The notes beneath the pieces were generated by a model. The model did no database searches. It saw nothing but the letters and a program-made list of their open reading frames with translations, and was not told the DNA's origin. Below are positions 45,242 to 54,178 of a stretch of 64,000 bases of DNA, piece after piece; position 1 is the stretch's first letter; every line of letters begins with the position of its first letter. Both the position numbers and the translations under genes were made by a program. Origin of the DNA: Colwellia_A sp047621305 (GTDB taxonomy: Bacteria; Pseudomonadota; Gammaproteobacteria; Enterobacterales; Alteromonadaceae); assembly GCA_047621305.1 (NCBI GenBank), contig JBLHNB010000003.1:1-64000 (forward strand), in the 5' to 3' direction.

Positions 45242-45336
45242 GAAAGACCTGTAATTTAATTATTGTATTATTTGCCTAAAAAGGACATTTATTATAATTA
45301 TTCCCCGTGATGTATTAAAAAGGTGCGAACGATAAA

Positions 45337-45383
45337 TGCACTACATCTAGGGGTTTTTGAAAAACTAATCACAAGATAGTGAG
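45337..45383 (-). promoter_or_regulatory. Two putative NrdR boxes upstream of nrdA
   Basis: CACTACATCTAG (45339-45350) and CACAAGATAGTG (45370-45381) each match the core of the NrdR palindrome at about 8 of 10 positions by my reading. They are exactly 31 bp apart, three helical turns, which is the classical tandem spacing for this repressor. They lie ~100-140 bp before the nrdA start. A TATAAT-like -10 is at about 45293-45298 on the minus strand. The rest of the ~400-bp gap (45242-45644) holds only the hairpin at 45389. Confidence 0.6.
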
Positions 45384-45388
45384 GTTTG

Positions 45389-45417
45389 AGGGTTATTGCA
45401 AGCGTTATAATAACCCT
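45389..45417. terminator. Hairpin between gph and nrdA
   Basis: AGGGTTATT pairs perfectly with AATAACCCT around an 11-nt loop. It is placed to end the ubiG-gph transcript, but no clear T-run follows on the minus strand, so termination is uncertain. Confidence 0.45.
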
Positions 45418-45644
45418 ATTTCTATTGACATTTATGAGAGTGAAAATTCAGTTAGTAACAACTAACGTAGAACGACGTTTTTATTTTGATTTAGTTGAAA
45501 CGCAATAGTTATTTTAACTTAATTTATCGCTATATAATTATTTATAGTAATAATTTGATGTTGATATTACGATTTGCGATAAGAAGTATTTATTCTATTA
45601 AAATCAACAGATTACAATGATTGCTTTATATTTATACGGCTTGT

Positions 45645-46307
45645 TTACAAATTAGCCGTTAAAATATCTTCGGGAGATTCAGCCATAGCACAAGCTTGCC
45701 ATGAATTGCATTGCTCAGTCGCTAATATATAACCCCATTTAGCAATAATCGTATACATTCCTGCACGGTTCCCTGCTTCAATATCGCGAGGGGCATCGCC
45801 AACATAAATACATTCAGCAGCATGAGTTGATAATTTTTGGCACGCGTATAATAATGGTGCAGGGTGAGGCTTTCGTTCTTTTAGGGTATCGCCGCCCACT
45901 ATCACTTTACACGCTTTAAATTCGTCAAAATGTGGCAAAAGTAAGGATGTTAACCCTTCAGGTTTATTTGTTACTACGCCCCAAGGAATATTTCGTTCGT
46001 TTAAGATGGTTAATAACTCAGAAATGCCAGGGTATAAACAAGTATGTATGGCAATATTCGCTTGATAATGATCTAAAAACTCTTGTCGAAGTACATCGTA
46101 ATCAAAATGATTTAGTTGTTCACCAAAACCTAGTTCTAATAAACCTTTCGCGCCATCAGATGCTACGGGACGATACCGCTCGCGATCTACGGGAGCGAAG
46201 CCATGCTTTATTAATACGTAATTTAGTGCTTCACCTAAATCATTAGCGGTATCAAGTAAGGTGCCATCGAGATCAAATAAAACGGCCGTAAATTTATTTT
46301 TTATCAT
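45645..46307 (-). CDS. gph: Phosphoglycolate phosphatase (HAD superfamily)
   Basis: HAD motif I is AVLFDLDGTLLDTANDL; motif II is around VVTNKPEG; motif III/IV is RKPHPAPL and CIYVGDAPRDIEAGNRAGM. The 220-residue length and cap domain fit Gph, which removes phosphate from 2-phosphoglycolate formed during repair of DNA ends. It begins 6 bp after ubiG, so the two form an operon. A related HAD phosphatase (MupP-like) is an alternative specificity. Confidence 0.85.
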   Translation of the reverse strand: MIKNKFTAVLFDLDGTLLDTANDLGEALNYVLIKHGFAPVDRERYRPVASDGAKGLLELGFGEQLNHFDYDVLRQEFLDHYQANIAIHTCLYPGISELLTILNERNIPWGVVTNKPEGLTSLLLPHFDEFKACKVIVGGDTLKERKPHPAPLLYACQKLSTHAAECIYVGDAPRDIEAGNRAGMYTIIAKWGYILATEQCNSWQACAMAESPEDILTANL

Positions 46308-46313
46308 TAGCGT

Positions 46314-47021
46314 TTAAACCTTTTGACAGCACAGTATATAATTAACATCTAGCCCTTGGCCGAGGGTATGGTTTTCTGTTAACGGATTGTAGTGGATACC
46401 CGTTGCATCAATACATTTTAAATCAAAGGATTCTGCCCATGAAATTAAGGTGGCAGGTCGAATAAACTTGTTATGGTCATGTGTACCATCAGGTACGAGT
46501 TTAAAGATCTTTTCGGCGGCAAGTATTGCTAATAAATAAGACTTAACTGTTTTATTGAGTGTTGAGAAAAAAACAAACCCACCAGGTTTAACCATTTGTG
46601 CGCAAGCTTTAATTATTGATTCTGGATCAGGAACATGTTCTAGCATTTCCATACAAGTTACAGCGTCATAAGTTTCCGGACATGCTATTGCTTTTTCTTC
46701 AGCAGTGATTTTTTGATAATCTACGCTAACACCGGATTCTAACGCATGTAATTTAGCGACATTAAGTGGCTCTTCCCCCATGTCAATACCAGTAACATCA
46801 GCACCTAATTTTGCTAAACTTTCAGCTAAAATTCCACCGCCACATCCAACATCAATTATTTTCTTTTCGAAAATCATCTGCATATGTTGTGTTATAAATT
46901 GGCGACGTAAGGGGTTGATTTGATGTAAAGGCTTGAAGTCACCGGTAATATCCCACCATTGGCTGGCAATTTTTTCAAATTTTGCGATTTCTTGATGATC
47001 AACATTGAGAGTATTTGACAT
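46314..47021 (-). CDS. ubiG: Ubiquinone biosynthesis O-methyltransferase UbiG
   Basis: UbiG performs both O-methylation steps of ubiquinone synthesis. The 235-residue protein has the SAM-binding motif IIDVGCGGGILAESLAKLG, acidic GIDMGEEPL, and CMEMLEHVPDP. The N-terminal FEKIASQWWDITGDFKPLHQ is typical of the family. In many gammaproteobacteria ubiG lies next to gyrA; here a ~7-kb block separates them. Confidence 0.95.
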   Translation of the reverse strand: MSNTLNVDHQEIAKFEKIASQWWDITGDFKPLHQINPLRRQFITQHMQMIFEKKIIDVGCGGGILAESLAKLGADVTGIDMGEEPLNVAKLHALESGVSVDYQKITAEEKAIACPETYDAVTCMEMLEHVPDPESIIKACAQMVKPGGFVFFSTLNKTVKSYLLAILAAEKIFKLVPDGTHDHNKFIRPATLISWAESFDLKCIDATGIHYNPLTENHTLGQGLDVNYILCCQKV

Positions 47022-47144
47022 TATATGAGAACTTTTACGGGCTAGGTATTTATATGTCTGAATTCTAAACGAAAGTCGAGAGCAAGCCTAGTAATTGTTT
47101 GATGGGTTAACGGTAGGTTAAATTAAAGGGGCCATTTTTTTGAT

Positions 47145-47846
47145 CTATAAGGCTAATAGGTAACCTACATTACGTACTGTTTTAATAATTTGCGGCTCTT
47201 TAGGGTCATCATTTAGTTTTTTACGAATACGAGAAATACGTAAGTCTATTGATCTGTCGATACCATCGTAGGGTAATCTAAAAATTGTTTCATGCAGGTA
47301 TTCACGTTTAGTTATTGTGCCAACGCTTAAGGCTAACAACCACAATAAGTCAAACTCTGCACTTGATAGTAATACTTCAACAGTTTCATTAATGACGGTA
47401 CGATTACTTGCGTCGAGTGTGATTTTTTTACTATAACAGTCAATCGATAAACTATTGTTATTTTGTTGAATATTATTTTGTCTGCGTATTTGCGCTCTAA
47501 TATGTGCAAGTAAAACTCTTGGTTTGATGGGTTTTGCTAAGTAGTCATCTGCGCCAACTTCAAGGCCTGTAACTTCATCAATATCATCACCTAATGCAGT
47601 TAACATAATAATGGCACCTTGGAAATTATCTCGAATGTTTTTACAAATTGTGAGTCCATCAATCCCCGGTAACATTAGATCTAATACGATAAGATCAGGT
47701 TGAAAAAGCTCAATGTTTTTTTCAATGTTGTCACCTTGATGTATACATTCAACGGTATAACCATTTGAATGGAGATATTGGCTGATCAGCTGCGTAAGTT
47801 CAATATCATCATCAACTAGCAGTATTTTGTTATTAAAATGGATCAT
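47145..47846 (-). CDS. OmpR-family response regulator
   Basis: The receiver has LLVDDDIELTQL, phospho-acceptor Asp56 in IVLDLMLPGIDG and Lys in YLAKPIKP. The C-terminal winged helix has LLWLLALSVGTITKREYLHE and RSIDLRISRIRKKLNDDP. At 233 aa it is the usual length. It is most like RstA/CpxR-type regulators of envelope functions. The matching sensor kinase is encoded at the other end of the same minus-strand block, so the pair encloses its likely targets. Confidence 0.9.
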   Translation of the reverse strand: MIHFNNKILLVDDDIELTQLISQYLHSNGYTVECIHQGDNIEKNIELFQPDLIVLDLMLPGIDGLTICKNIRDNFQGAIIMLTALGDDIDEVTGLEVGADDYLAKPIKPRVLLAHIRAQIRRQNNIQQNNNSLSIDCYSKKITLDASNRTVINETVEVLLSSAEFDLLWLLALSVGTITKREYLHETIFRLPYDGIDRSIDLRISRIRKKLNDDPKEPQIIKTVRNVGYLLAL

Positions 47847-47860
47847 TGTTAACCTATAAA

Positions 47861-48232
47861 TTATTTAGCTTTATTAGTATTCTCTATCTTTTTATTAAAT
47901 GTACTCTTTAGTGATGTAGCTGATAATAAGTTTAGTAGAACAAAATTTTTTTTGTGATTAGGTAATTGAAATATTAACCATTTTTTGTAAGGCATTCGTC
48001 GACAATTGTCTACTTTTTTACGGGTAATGGTTAAATTATCGCCTTGCCAAAGAAGGTCAAACGAATTTGGGTTAGTACAGCCATTTGAAAGCACTTGTAC
48101 TTTAAATTTATCTGCGTTGACTATCATGCCATAAATATTTTCAATACGATCACTTTCTGTATGGCTGTTTGCAGTGTTACAACCAAATATGGAGATAGTA
48201 CTTAGTAGTGCTATTTTAATTAAAAGCTTCAT
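47861..48232 (-). CDS. Small putative lipoprotein (about 123 aa)
   Basis: I choose the ATG at 48232 (MKLLIKIALLST); an in-frame TTG at 48247 would add five residues. A lipobox SIFGC gives lipidation at about residue 18. The mature part has further Cys residues (SNGCTNP, DNCRRMP), which may pair. I do not recognise the family. It lies 14 bp before the response-regulator gene and behind the barrel gene, so it may be a periplasmic or outer-membrane accessory of this signalling block. Confidence 0.65.
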   Translation of the reverse strand: MKLLIKIALLSTISIFGCNTANSHTESDRIENIYGMIVNADKFKVQVLSNGCTNPNSFDLLWQGDNLTITRKKVDNCRRMPYKKWLIFQLPNHKKNFVLLNLLSATSLKSTFNKKIENTNKAK

Positions 48233-48399
48233 AATAAATTTTATCAAAGTGAGTATGTTGTTTAAATTTAACCCTATATCAAGCCTATTAACTAGTGCAA
48301 ATTTGTAATTGCGTGTAGCTTAATGTTTTTATATGTATCCAATTGTACCGTAACAGCTCATGTTCAAAATCACGCATCTTCAATGACCACGGGTATAAG

Positions 48400-49800
48400 T
48401 TAAAATCGATAACTGACAACCCCTTCAAACCGATACCATTCGTTCTCACCATTGTCTAGTTCGACATTATTGTTAATGAAATGACTATTTATGCCAAAAC
48501 TCAAATGATTGGTTAGCCCGTATTTAATGCCTGTAATGATTGATTTTCTCTTTTCTCTACTCCAACTAATTAATTCAGGATCATCAATTTTATAATGTAG
48601 TTGATCATGGCTTAACGTAATAAATACGTTGAATGAATTTACGTAGTAATGAAAGCTCATATAAAAATTTAGATTATCATAGCTGTTATAAGGATTATCA
48701 GCCTGTTTATGTCGATACCGAGTCCCTAGATGTATTTTAAATTGTGTTGATATTTTGTAAGCATATTCAAGCCAAGGCGTTGATATTTCTGCGTCAGTAG
48801 CATTAGCGATATGATCGCTAGTGGTAATGTCAACGAGTTGCTCATTATTAACATCGGATCTACTGGAGAATGACTTCTGGCGGAATTCGAAGCCTAACTT
48901 TATTTGAGATCTTTTGATGGGCAAGGTTAATGACAATTGAGCGCCCTGATCAGTTAAATGATGCTGATCACCATTAAAGTGATATCTGCCTCGCAATCTT
49001 AAATCAATCAACCACTGTTTTTTTTGTACTAAAGCCAATGTTGAATCTATTTTTATCTGGCCATAATTATCTTGATAATCATTATCGGGCTGTTGTTGAT
49101 AAAGGGAAACGCTGTTTATCCAATGTAAGCTAGTATTTGTACCCAAAACACTGGTTTTTTGATGAGGTTGATAGCGATGAACTGCCTTGATTTGCTGAGC
49201 GCTATAAAAATTACTTTTAATTTCAGTCTCTTCATTACGAGTGAATAGCGAGTCATCGTCTACATCATCTATGTCTGAGAACTCTTGCCAGTCATTAAAA
49301 TCAATATATTCATAAACAGGGAATTTAGATGTCGTACCATCAATACCGCCATAGGCGAACAGCTCAATAGTATATTGATGAGATGATTTATTATTTAGGA
49401 TTAATTTTTTAAGTTTCTCTTGGAGTGATTGTAATTTTGTTGATTCAGTCACTGATAAAGAGAGTGATTCTAAGTGGTGAATTATAGTTTGAGCATCATC
49501 ATATTGTTTAAAGCTAATATAGTTCATTGCCAATTCGATATTAACGCGTTTATGATCTATATATTTTGTTTTAAGCGGCTCTAAAATATTGAGTGCTTGT
49601 TGGGTTTTCCCTGCTTGTCTTAATGAAATCGCATTTTTAAGTAAGAGTGAGTCTTTAGTTTGAGCCGCTTGACTATGAGGAATAAATACCAATACGGGCA
49701 GTAGCAACATACTCAAGCATATGAACGCCAAAATCTTGAGTGTAATATTCTTTTTTATAGTAACGAGGGAGGGACGTTTTATCGTTTGGTTATTAATCAT
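48400..49800 (-). CDS. Outer-membrane beta-barrel protein with N-terminal TPR-like domain
   Basis: I start at the ATG at 49800, which overlaps the upstream stop by 8 bp; a start at 49827 is possible. A signal peptide ends near HSQAAQ. Residues ~40-140 form TPR-like helices (ALNILEPLKTKYIDHKRVNI, then ELAMNYISFKQYDDAQ). From ~150 the protein is a run of amphipathic beta strands ending GVVSYRF, a barrel with a terminal Phe. This architecture resembles Slam (surface lipoprotein assembly modulator) proteins, and a small lipoprotein gene follows. The Slam match is by architecture only. Confidence 0.7.
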   Translation of the reverse strand: MINNQTIKRPSLVTIKKNITLKILAFICLSMLLLPVLVFIPHSQAAQTKDSLLLKNAISLRQAGKTQQALNILEPLKTKYIDHKRVNIELAMNYISFKQYDDAQTIIHHLESLSLSVTESTKLQSLQEKLKKLILNNKSSHQYTIELFAYGGIDGTTSKFPVYEYIDFNDWQEFSDIDDVDDDSLFTRNEETEIKSNFYSAQQIKAVHRYQPHQKTSVLGTNTSLHWINSVSLYQQQPDNDYQDNYGQIKIDSTLALVQKKQWLIDLRLRGRYHFNGDQHHLTDQGAQLSLTLPIKRSQIKLGFEFRQKSFSSRSDVNNEQLVDITTSDHIANATDAEISTPWLEYAYKISTQFKIHLGTRYRHKQADNPYNSYDNLNFYMSFHYYVNSFNVFITLSHDQLHYKIDDPELISWSREKRKSIITGIKYGLTNHLSFGINSHFINNNVELDNGENEWYRFEGVVSYRF

Positions 49801-50491
49801 AGAGCTCAATTTCAATATCATCATCAATCATATCTTCAGACCAAAGGTCGCTCTCTTTTATATAGTCCATTAAGTCACTATTATCTAAGCTATTAATGGT
49901 CTTTTCATCATCACTGTCAATACCAACAGCCTGCGATGTTATTACTTTATTTTGCGAATATGAACTATCAAAAGGGATGGTTAAATCATCAGGCAGTACT
50001 TTTGTTGTTGAGGTAGTTATATTTTCAGTAGTTTTGTTGTTAAAAAGCGCTTTTGTTATTTGTTCGTCACCTAGTTCACTTTCATTGAATGATCCTTCAA
50101 ATTCCATATCATCAAAACTGTCAATTAAATCCATGTCATTTTCATAGGCTTTATCATCTAGTATCTCTTGAATAAGAAAAGATGAACTATCAAAACTTTT
50201 ATTATCATTGGTTATGTTAATGGCTAAATCGGTCAAATTTTTATCGACGATTGGAGTTGTTTCTTTATTCGTAGGGAATTTATTTTGCGCCTCAATAGTC
50301 GAAATTTCACTATCGATCTGATTTACCACTTCATTTAAAGATTGTAAAATATCTGCATCGCTCAACGTTTCGGTAGGCAGATCAAATATCATTTGTTCTT
50401 CGTTTAGGGTAGCATTTCCCGTTATTTCTTGTCCGACAACAGAAAACACTGACAAAATAAATAAAAATGATAATGTTGTGATCTTAAACAT
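49793..50491 (-). CDS. Acidic secreted protein of unknown function
   Basis: The start at 50491 (MFKITTLSFLFILSVFSVVG) lies 2 bp after the kinase stop and gives a clean signal peptide. The ~210-residue mature part is strongly Asp/Glu/Asn/Ser/Thr-rich, with no Cys and little predicted order, and ends MIDDDIEIELYD. No family is recognised. It is sandwiched between the kinase and the barrel gene, with overlap or near overlap on both sides, so it is part of the same transcript. A disordered periplasmic partner of the barrel or kinase is a guess. Confidence 0.65.
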   Translation of the reverse strand: MFKITTLSFLFILSVFSVVGQEITGNATLNEEQMIFDLPTETLSDADILQSLNEVVNQIDSEISTIEAQNKFPTNKETTPIVDKNLTDLAINITNDNKSFDSSSFLIQEILDDKAYENDMDLIDSFDDMEFEGSFNESELGDEQITKALFNNKTTENITTSTTKVLPDDLTIPFDSSYSQNKVITSQAVGIDSDDEKTINSLDNSDLMDYIKESDLWSEDMIDDDIEIELYD

Positions 50492-50493
50492 TG

Positions 50494-52083
50494 CTACGTA
50501 TCTGCTGCTAGGTTGGAAGGCCAAGATAATACTATTTTAGCACCTCCTTCTAGGCTTTCAAGCACTTCTACATTGCCTTTATGCCAACAAGAAACTTGTT
50601 TCACTATGGCAAGACCTAATCCGTACCCACCTGATATACGTGCTCTACTAGCGTCTAAACGTTTAAAAGGTTCAAAAATTATTATTCGATCATCTTCTGG
50701 AATCCCTAATCCGTCGTCACTTATCCAAATTTGCTGTTGATCTGCATCAATGTGGTAACCTAATTCAATTTTGTTGTGAGCATGTTTTAACGCATTAGTG
50801 AGAATGTTCTCTAATGCTCTAAACATATATCGCTTATCTGCAGTAATCGATTCTTTTCCAGCGGTCATAACCTTAATTGTAATATTAGCATTGATAAGTT
50901 TTGCTGAGTTAGATAAATCATTAAACAGACTTTCAATACTGATTTTTTCAATATTAAGAAATGGTAGATCACGTTTTAATTTAGAGAAAGTGAGGACTTC
51001 ATCTATCAATTTTTCAAGTTCGTTTAAATCACGTTCTACCCCGTTGATTTGTATGCTTAATTCTTGGTTTTCTTGGTCATCTATGATTGCCATTCGAAAA
51101 CGTATGCGGGTGATGGGGGTACGTAATTCATGAGAGATAGCTCTGATCATTTCATCTTGGTCATCAATTAGCTTATGTATACGAATTGACATGGTATTGA
51201 CCGTTTTGGATAATTTATCTATTGCATCAACACCCGATGGTGTTCTCATTGATAGTCCCTTGTCATGAGCAATTTTTTCTACTTGTTTGTCCACTTTTTC
51301 AAGACGATTTTCTAGTGGTTTAACTAAAAAATAACTTGTTGCTGCCATTAATACCAAAATACAAAAAAGTTGAATTAAAATTAACGATAAAGGGAACCAA
51401 TCAAAAAAAGGTATTTCACCTAATACTAAAGCATAAGGACTATTGCCTAACGGAGCATAGGCTATTAATGAAGGGGCATTTGTTGTGGTGTTTTTTAATA
51501 CAACAGAGATATTACCTTTTTTGACATTTCGTCGATATATGTCAGGTAAATGCAAGCTATCTAATAACTTTAATTGAATGGGGTAATTAAAGATTGAACG
51601 CAGATTCTCTAAAGCCAAAATACGTTTTTCACTTTTATGACGACCTAATTCATTTAACATCAAAAAGCTGGTCAGTCTGACCAGTGAACTGCCAAAATCA
51701 GAGAGTTCTACGCGTAAGTAGTTATCATTATTAGAGAGAATATATACAGTACCCGCTGATAAAAGGGGGTTTATATTAAAAATAAATTTATTTATTTTTA
51801 AACGAGTTAATTGCTGTGAACTAAGTAAAGAACTTGTTGCATTAACTTGTTCGAACTTTAAATCACTGAGATTTTCTATGGCCTTTAGCCACTGTACTTG
51901 CTGTTCTGCTTGATGCCTTGATATGCCTTCACTGATCAAGGTAAAAGTACCACCATAGTTTTGATGGACATGTTGAGATATGCGATATTTACTTACGTAA
52001 TACGTTCCTATTGAAATAAGGAAGATAATGAGAAAAACAGCAAGAAATAATCCCATGTAGATCCGAACAAAAATACTGTGCAT
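50494..52083 (-). CDS. Membrane sensor histidine kinase (RstB/EnvZ-like)
   Basis: Residues ~7-30 and ~228-252 are transmembrane and flank a ~195-residue periplasmic sensor with no recognised fold. HAMP follows, then the H-box RAISHELRTPITRIRFRM, N-box ENILTNALKHAHNKI, G1 ISDDGLGIPEDD, F-box IFEPFKRLD and G2 GGYGLGLAIVKQV. At 529 aa it is a classical orthodox kinase. The regulator at 47145 is its probable partner. Its gene is the first of the minus-strand block. Confidence 0.92.
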   Translation of the reverse strand: MHSIFVRIYMGLFLAVFLIIFLISIGTYYVSKYRISQHVHQNYGGTFTLISEGISRHQAEQQVQWLKAIENLSDLKFEQVNATSSLLSSQQLTRLKINKFIFNINPLLSAGTVYILSNNDNYLRVELSDFGSSLVRLTSFLMLNELGRHKSEKRILALENLRSIFNYPIQLKLLDSLHLPDIYRRNVKKGNISVVLKNTTTNAPSLIAYAPLGNSPYALVLGEIPFFDWFPLSLILIQLFCILVLMAATSYFLVKPLENRLEKVDKQVEKIAHDKGLSMRTPSGVDAIDKLSKTVNTMSIRIHKLIDDQDEMIRAISHELRTPITRIRFRMAIIDDQENQELSIQINGVERDLNELEKLIDEVLTFSKLKRDLPFLNIEKISIESLFNDLSNSAKLINANITIKVMTAGKESITADKRYMFRALENILTNALKHAHNKIELGYHIDADQQQIWISDDGLGIPEDDRIIIFEPFKRLDASRARISGGYGLGLAIVKQVSCWHKGNVEVLESLEGGAKIVLSWPSNLAADT

Positions 52084-52463
52084 TAACAGGTAACCTAGTT
52101 GATATTGACAATGTAAATATAGCGAAGATAACGTATTACTTCAAAGCTCTGTTTATTCTATTGTCATTAGACCAATAAGTTGTTGAGAATGTTATTGTTG
52201 TAATGTAGATATTTGTATCGTTTTGTATCGGGCAAGTAGCCAGTGAGACCCCCTCAAATAAGCCGCTTAATAACGAAATGTTTATATTGCATCAAAGCAT
52301 ACCTTCTATTTATCTTATCCATTTATTAAATACAAACTGATACATCAAGATAAAATTATTCACTATTTCCTAAAAGATTCATCTTCAATAATGTGAATGC
52401 AGCATAAGTCATTTCAATAATGTTCATGCCGTTACGATTTATTACTAATAAGAGGGTTATATC
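52084..52463. other. Divergent intergenic region between kinase and protease genes
   Basis: These 380 bp contain no ORF or RNA gene I can support. Promoters for the minus-strand two-component block and for the protease should be here. AGAGGG at about 52451 is the ribosome-binding site of the protease gene. No clear operator repeats were seen. Confidence 0.4.
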
Positions 52464-53717
52464 ATGTTAAGAAAATCATTAATTGCACTCACTGTGCTAA
52501 CAAGTACAACAACATTAGCGAGCACAACAATTAAATCTATCAATTCTGCGAGTGAAATACGTATTGTTGGTGGAGAAGAAAGCACACCTTATTCACGTCC
52601 ATATCAAGTATCAATACAATCATCATCTGGTAGCCATTTTTGCGGTGGTTCGATAATTGCCGATAACTTAATATTAACTGCTGCACACTGTATGGAAGGG
52701 GTTAATGGTAATTCTCCTGACATGCAAGTTAGAGTAGGGGCGCATAGTCTTACCGATGGTTCAGGAGACGTAATTAAAGTAATAACTACTTATACCAATC
52801 AAGACTATCCGAACCTGTCAAAAGACGTAGCTTTACTCAAGCTGGCAAAAAAAATAACCAATAAAAATGCTAAAGCAATTGTATTAGCAGATAACGCTTT
52901 CTTTAATAGTAATATTAAAGCGGGTACCAATATGGTTGTTTCTGGTTGGGGGACATTAGCTTCTGATGGTAATACGCCCGATAAGCTGATGGAAGTATCA
53001 GTTCCTTATGTAACCAATGAAGTATGTAATGCAAAGGATGCTTATAATGGTCAAATTCAAGCGACGGAAATGTGTGGTGGTTTAAAGGAGGGAGGCAAAG
53101 ATTCTTGTCAAGGAGATAGCGGTGGACCTTTAGTTGTCAAAAAGGGCAATAGTTTTGTCCAAGTTGGTGTAGTCAGTTGGGGGGAAGGTTGTGCTGTTGC
53201 CAATAAATATGGTGTTTACGCTAATGTTGCAAAACTAAAAAGCTGGATTGATAACGCTGCTGCAGGAAATGAAGCTCCTTCAGGCTTAAATAGCTCAGAT
53301 AGTGGTAACGGTGATAATGGTGATGGCACAGATAACGGCGATGGTACAGATAATGGTGACGGTGAAAAGACTTACTTCGCGTTTCAAGAAATTGTCAGTT
53401 ATAAACTTGATGGGCAAGCATTGTCACTCGTTCTTGAACTACCTGAAAATGCCAATGTTCTTTATATATCGACACGTGGTGGTGAAGGTGATGTTGATAT
53501 TACGGTAGAATTACTAGCTAATACTTCTGAGCAAGACTCTTGTGATCTAGAAAATGGCTTCAACTGTGATATTGAGGTGATTGACAGCTATAGTTCAATT
53601 AATGACGGTAATGATGAAGTGATTATGATTGAACGCCCCATGCACGGCGAGTGGCAAATAAGTCTAAGTGATGATATCGAATATAAAAATGTAGAATTGG
53701 TAATATTCTCTCATTAG
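52464..53717 (+). CDS. Secreted trypsin-like serine protease with C-terminal PPC-like domain
   Basis: A signal peptide of ~20 residues and a short propeptide precede IRIVGGEE, the activation site of S1A proteases (cleavage before IVGG). The triad is LTAAHC (His), SKDVALLKL (Asp) and CQGDSGGPL (Ser). The KDSCQGDSGG context puts Asp in the S1 pocket, so cleavage after Lys/Arg is expected. Paired cysteines fit disulfides. A Gly/Asn/Asp-rich repeat linker (~272-298) leads to a ~110-residue beta domain like bacterial pre-peptidase C-terminal (PPC) domains. It is probably released outside the cell by type II secretion. Confidence 0.9.
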   Translation: MLRKSLIALTVLTSTTTLASTTIKSINSASEIRIVGGEESTPYSRPYQVSIQSSSGSHFCGGSIIADNLILTAAHCMEGVNGNSPDMQVRVGAHSLTDGSGDVIKVITTYTNQDYPNLSKDVALLKLAKKITNKNAKAIVLADNAFFNSNIKAGTNMVVSGWGTLASDGNTPDKLMEVSVPYVTNEVCNAKDAYNGQIQATEMCGGLKEGGKDSCQGDSGGPLVVKKGNSFVQVGVVSWGEGCAVANKYGVYANVAKLKSWIDNAAAGNEAPSGLNSSDSGNGDNGDGTDNGDGTDNGDGEKTYFAFQEIVSYKLDGQALSLVLELPENANVLYISTRGGEGDVDITVELLANTSEQDSCDLENGFNCDIEVIDSYSSINDGNDEVIMIERPMHGEWQISLSDDIEYKNVELVIFSH

Positions 53718-53804
53718 TTTACTTTCACAATCAATGCGAAAGTATTATTTATGGATAAAAATGCATACATTTTTTTAACTAGTCACGCATAAATAACGAT
53801 TAAG

Positions 53805-53844
53805 ATCCGCATCAGTATAATAATGATGCGGATTTATTATTTTT
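53805..53844 (+). terminator. Rho-independent terminator of the protease gene
   Basis: ATCCGCATCA (53805-53814) pairs perfectly with TGATGCGGAT (53824-53833), followed by TTATTATTTTT. Confidence 0.85.
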
Positions 53845-54069
53845 AAAGCCATATAGTGGTTAAAACACGGAAAATCATATGTAGAATAAAAAACATACAA
53901 GCGTTGTGCTTGTATATTTACTTATTAGTTTTTTCGTGGAAAAAACAACTCATAAAATATATAATAATCAGCTTGTTGAATGATACTTAAGTCAACGCTT
54001 ATTTATGAGTCTAGTGCATTTTAACCGAGTATTTGCTAACGAAATAAAGCTGTATTGCATAACAATATT

Positions 54070-54098
54070 TTGTGTTAGTATGCTGTGTTAATTATAAA
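54070..54098 (+). promoter_or_regulatory. Putative sigma-70 promoter of gyrA
   Basis: TTGTGT (54070-54075) and TATAAA (54093-54098) are separated by 17 bp, about 80 bp before the gyrA ATG. The rest of the 460-bp gap after the protease gene holds a terminator, a triple 13-bp repeat and otherwise AT-rich DNA. Confidence 0.45.
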
Positions 54099-54122
54099 AT
54101 AATAATTTAAAGTATTCTGAAT

Positions 54123-54160
54123 TCGTTCTCAGTTTTCGTTCTCAGTTTTCGTTCTCAGTT
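54123..54160 (+). repeat. Three 13-bp direct repeats just upstream of gyrA
   Basis: TCGTTCTCAGTTT occurs three times head to tail (the last copy lacks one T), ending 18 bp before the gyrA start. In the mRNA it lies in the leader next to the ribosome-binding site (AAGGGA). Confidence 0.9.
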
Positions 54161-54178
54161 AAGGGATACCATCGATTT

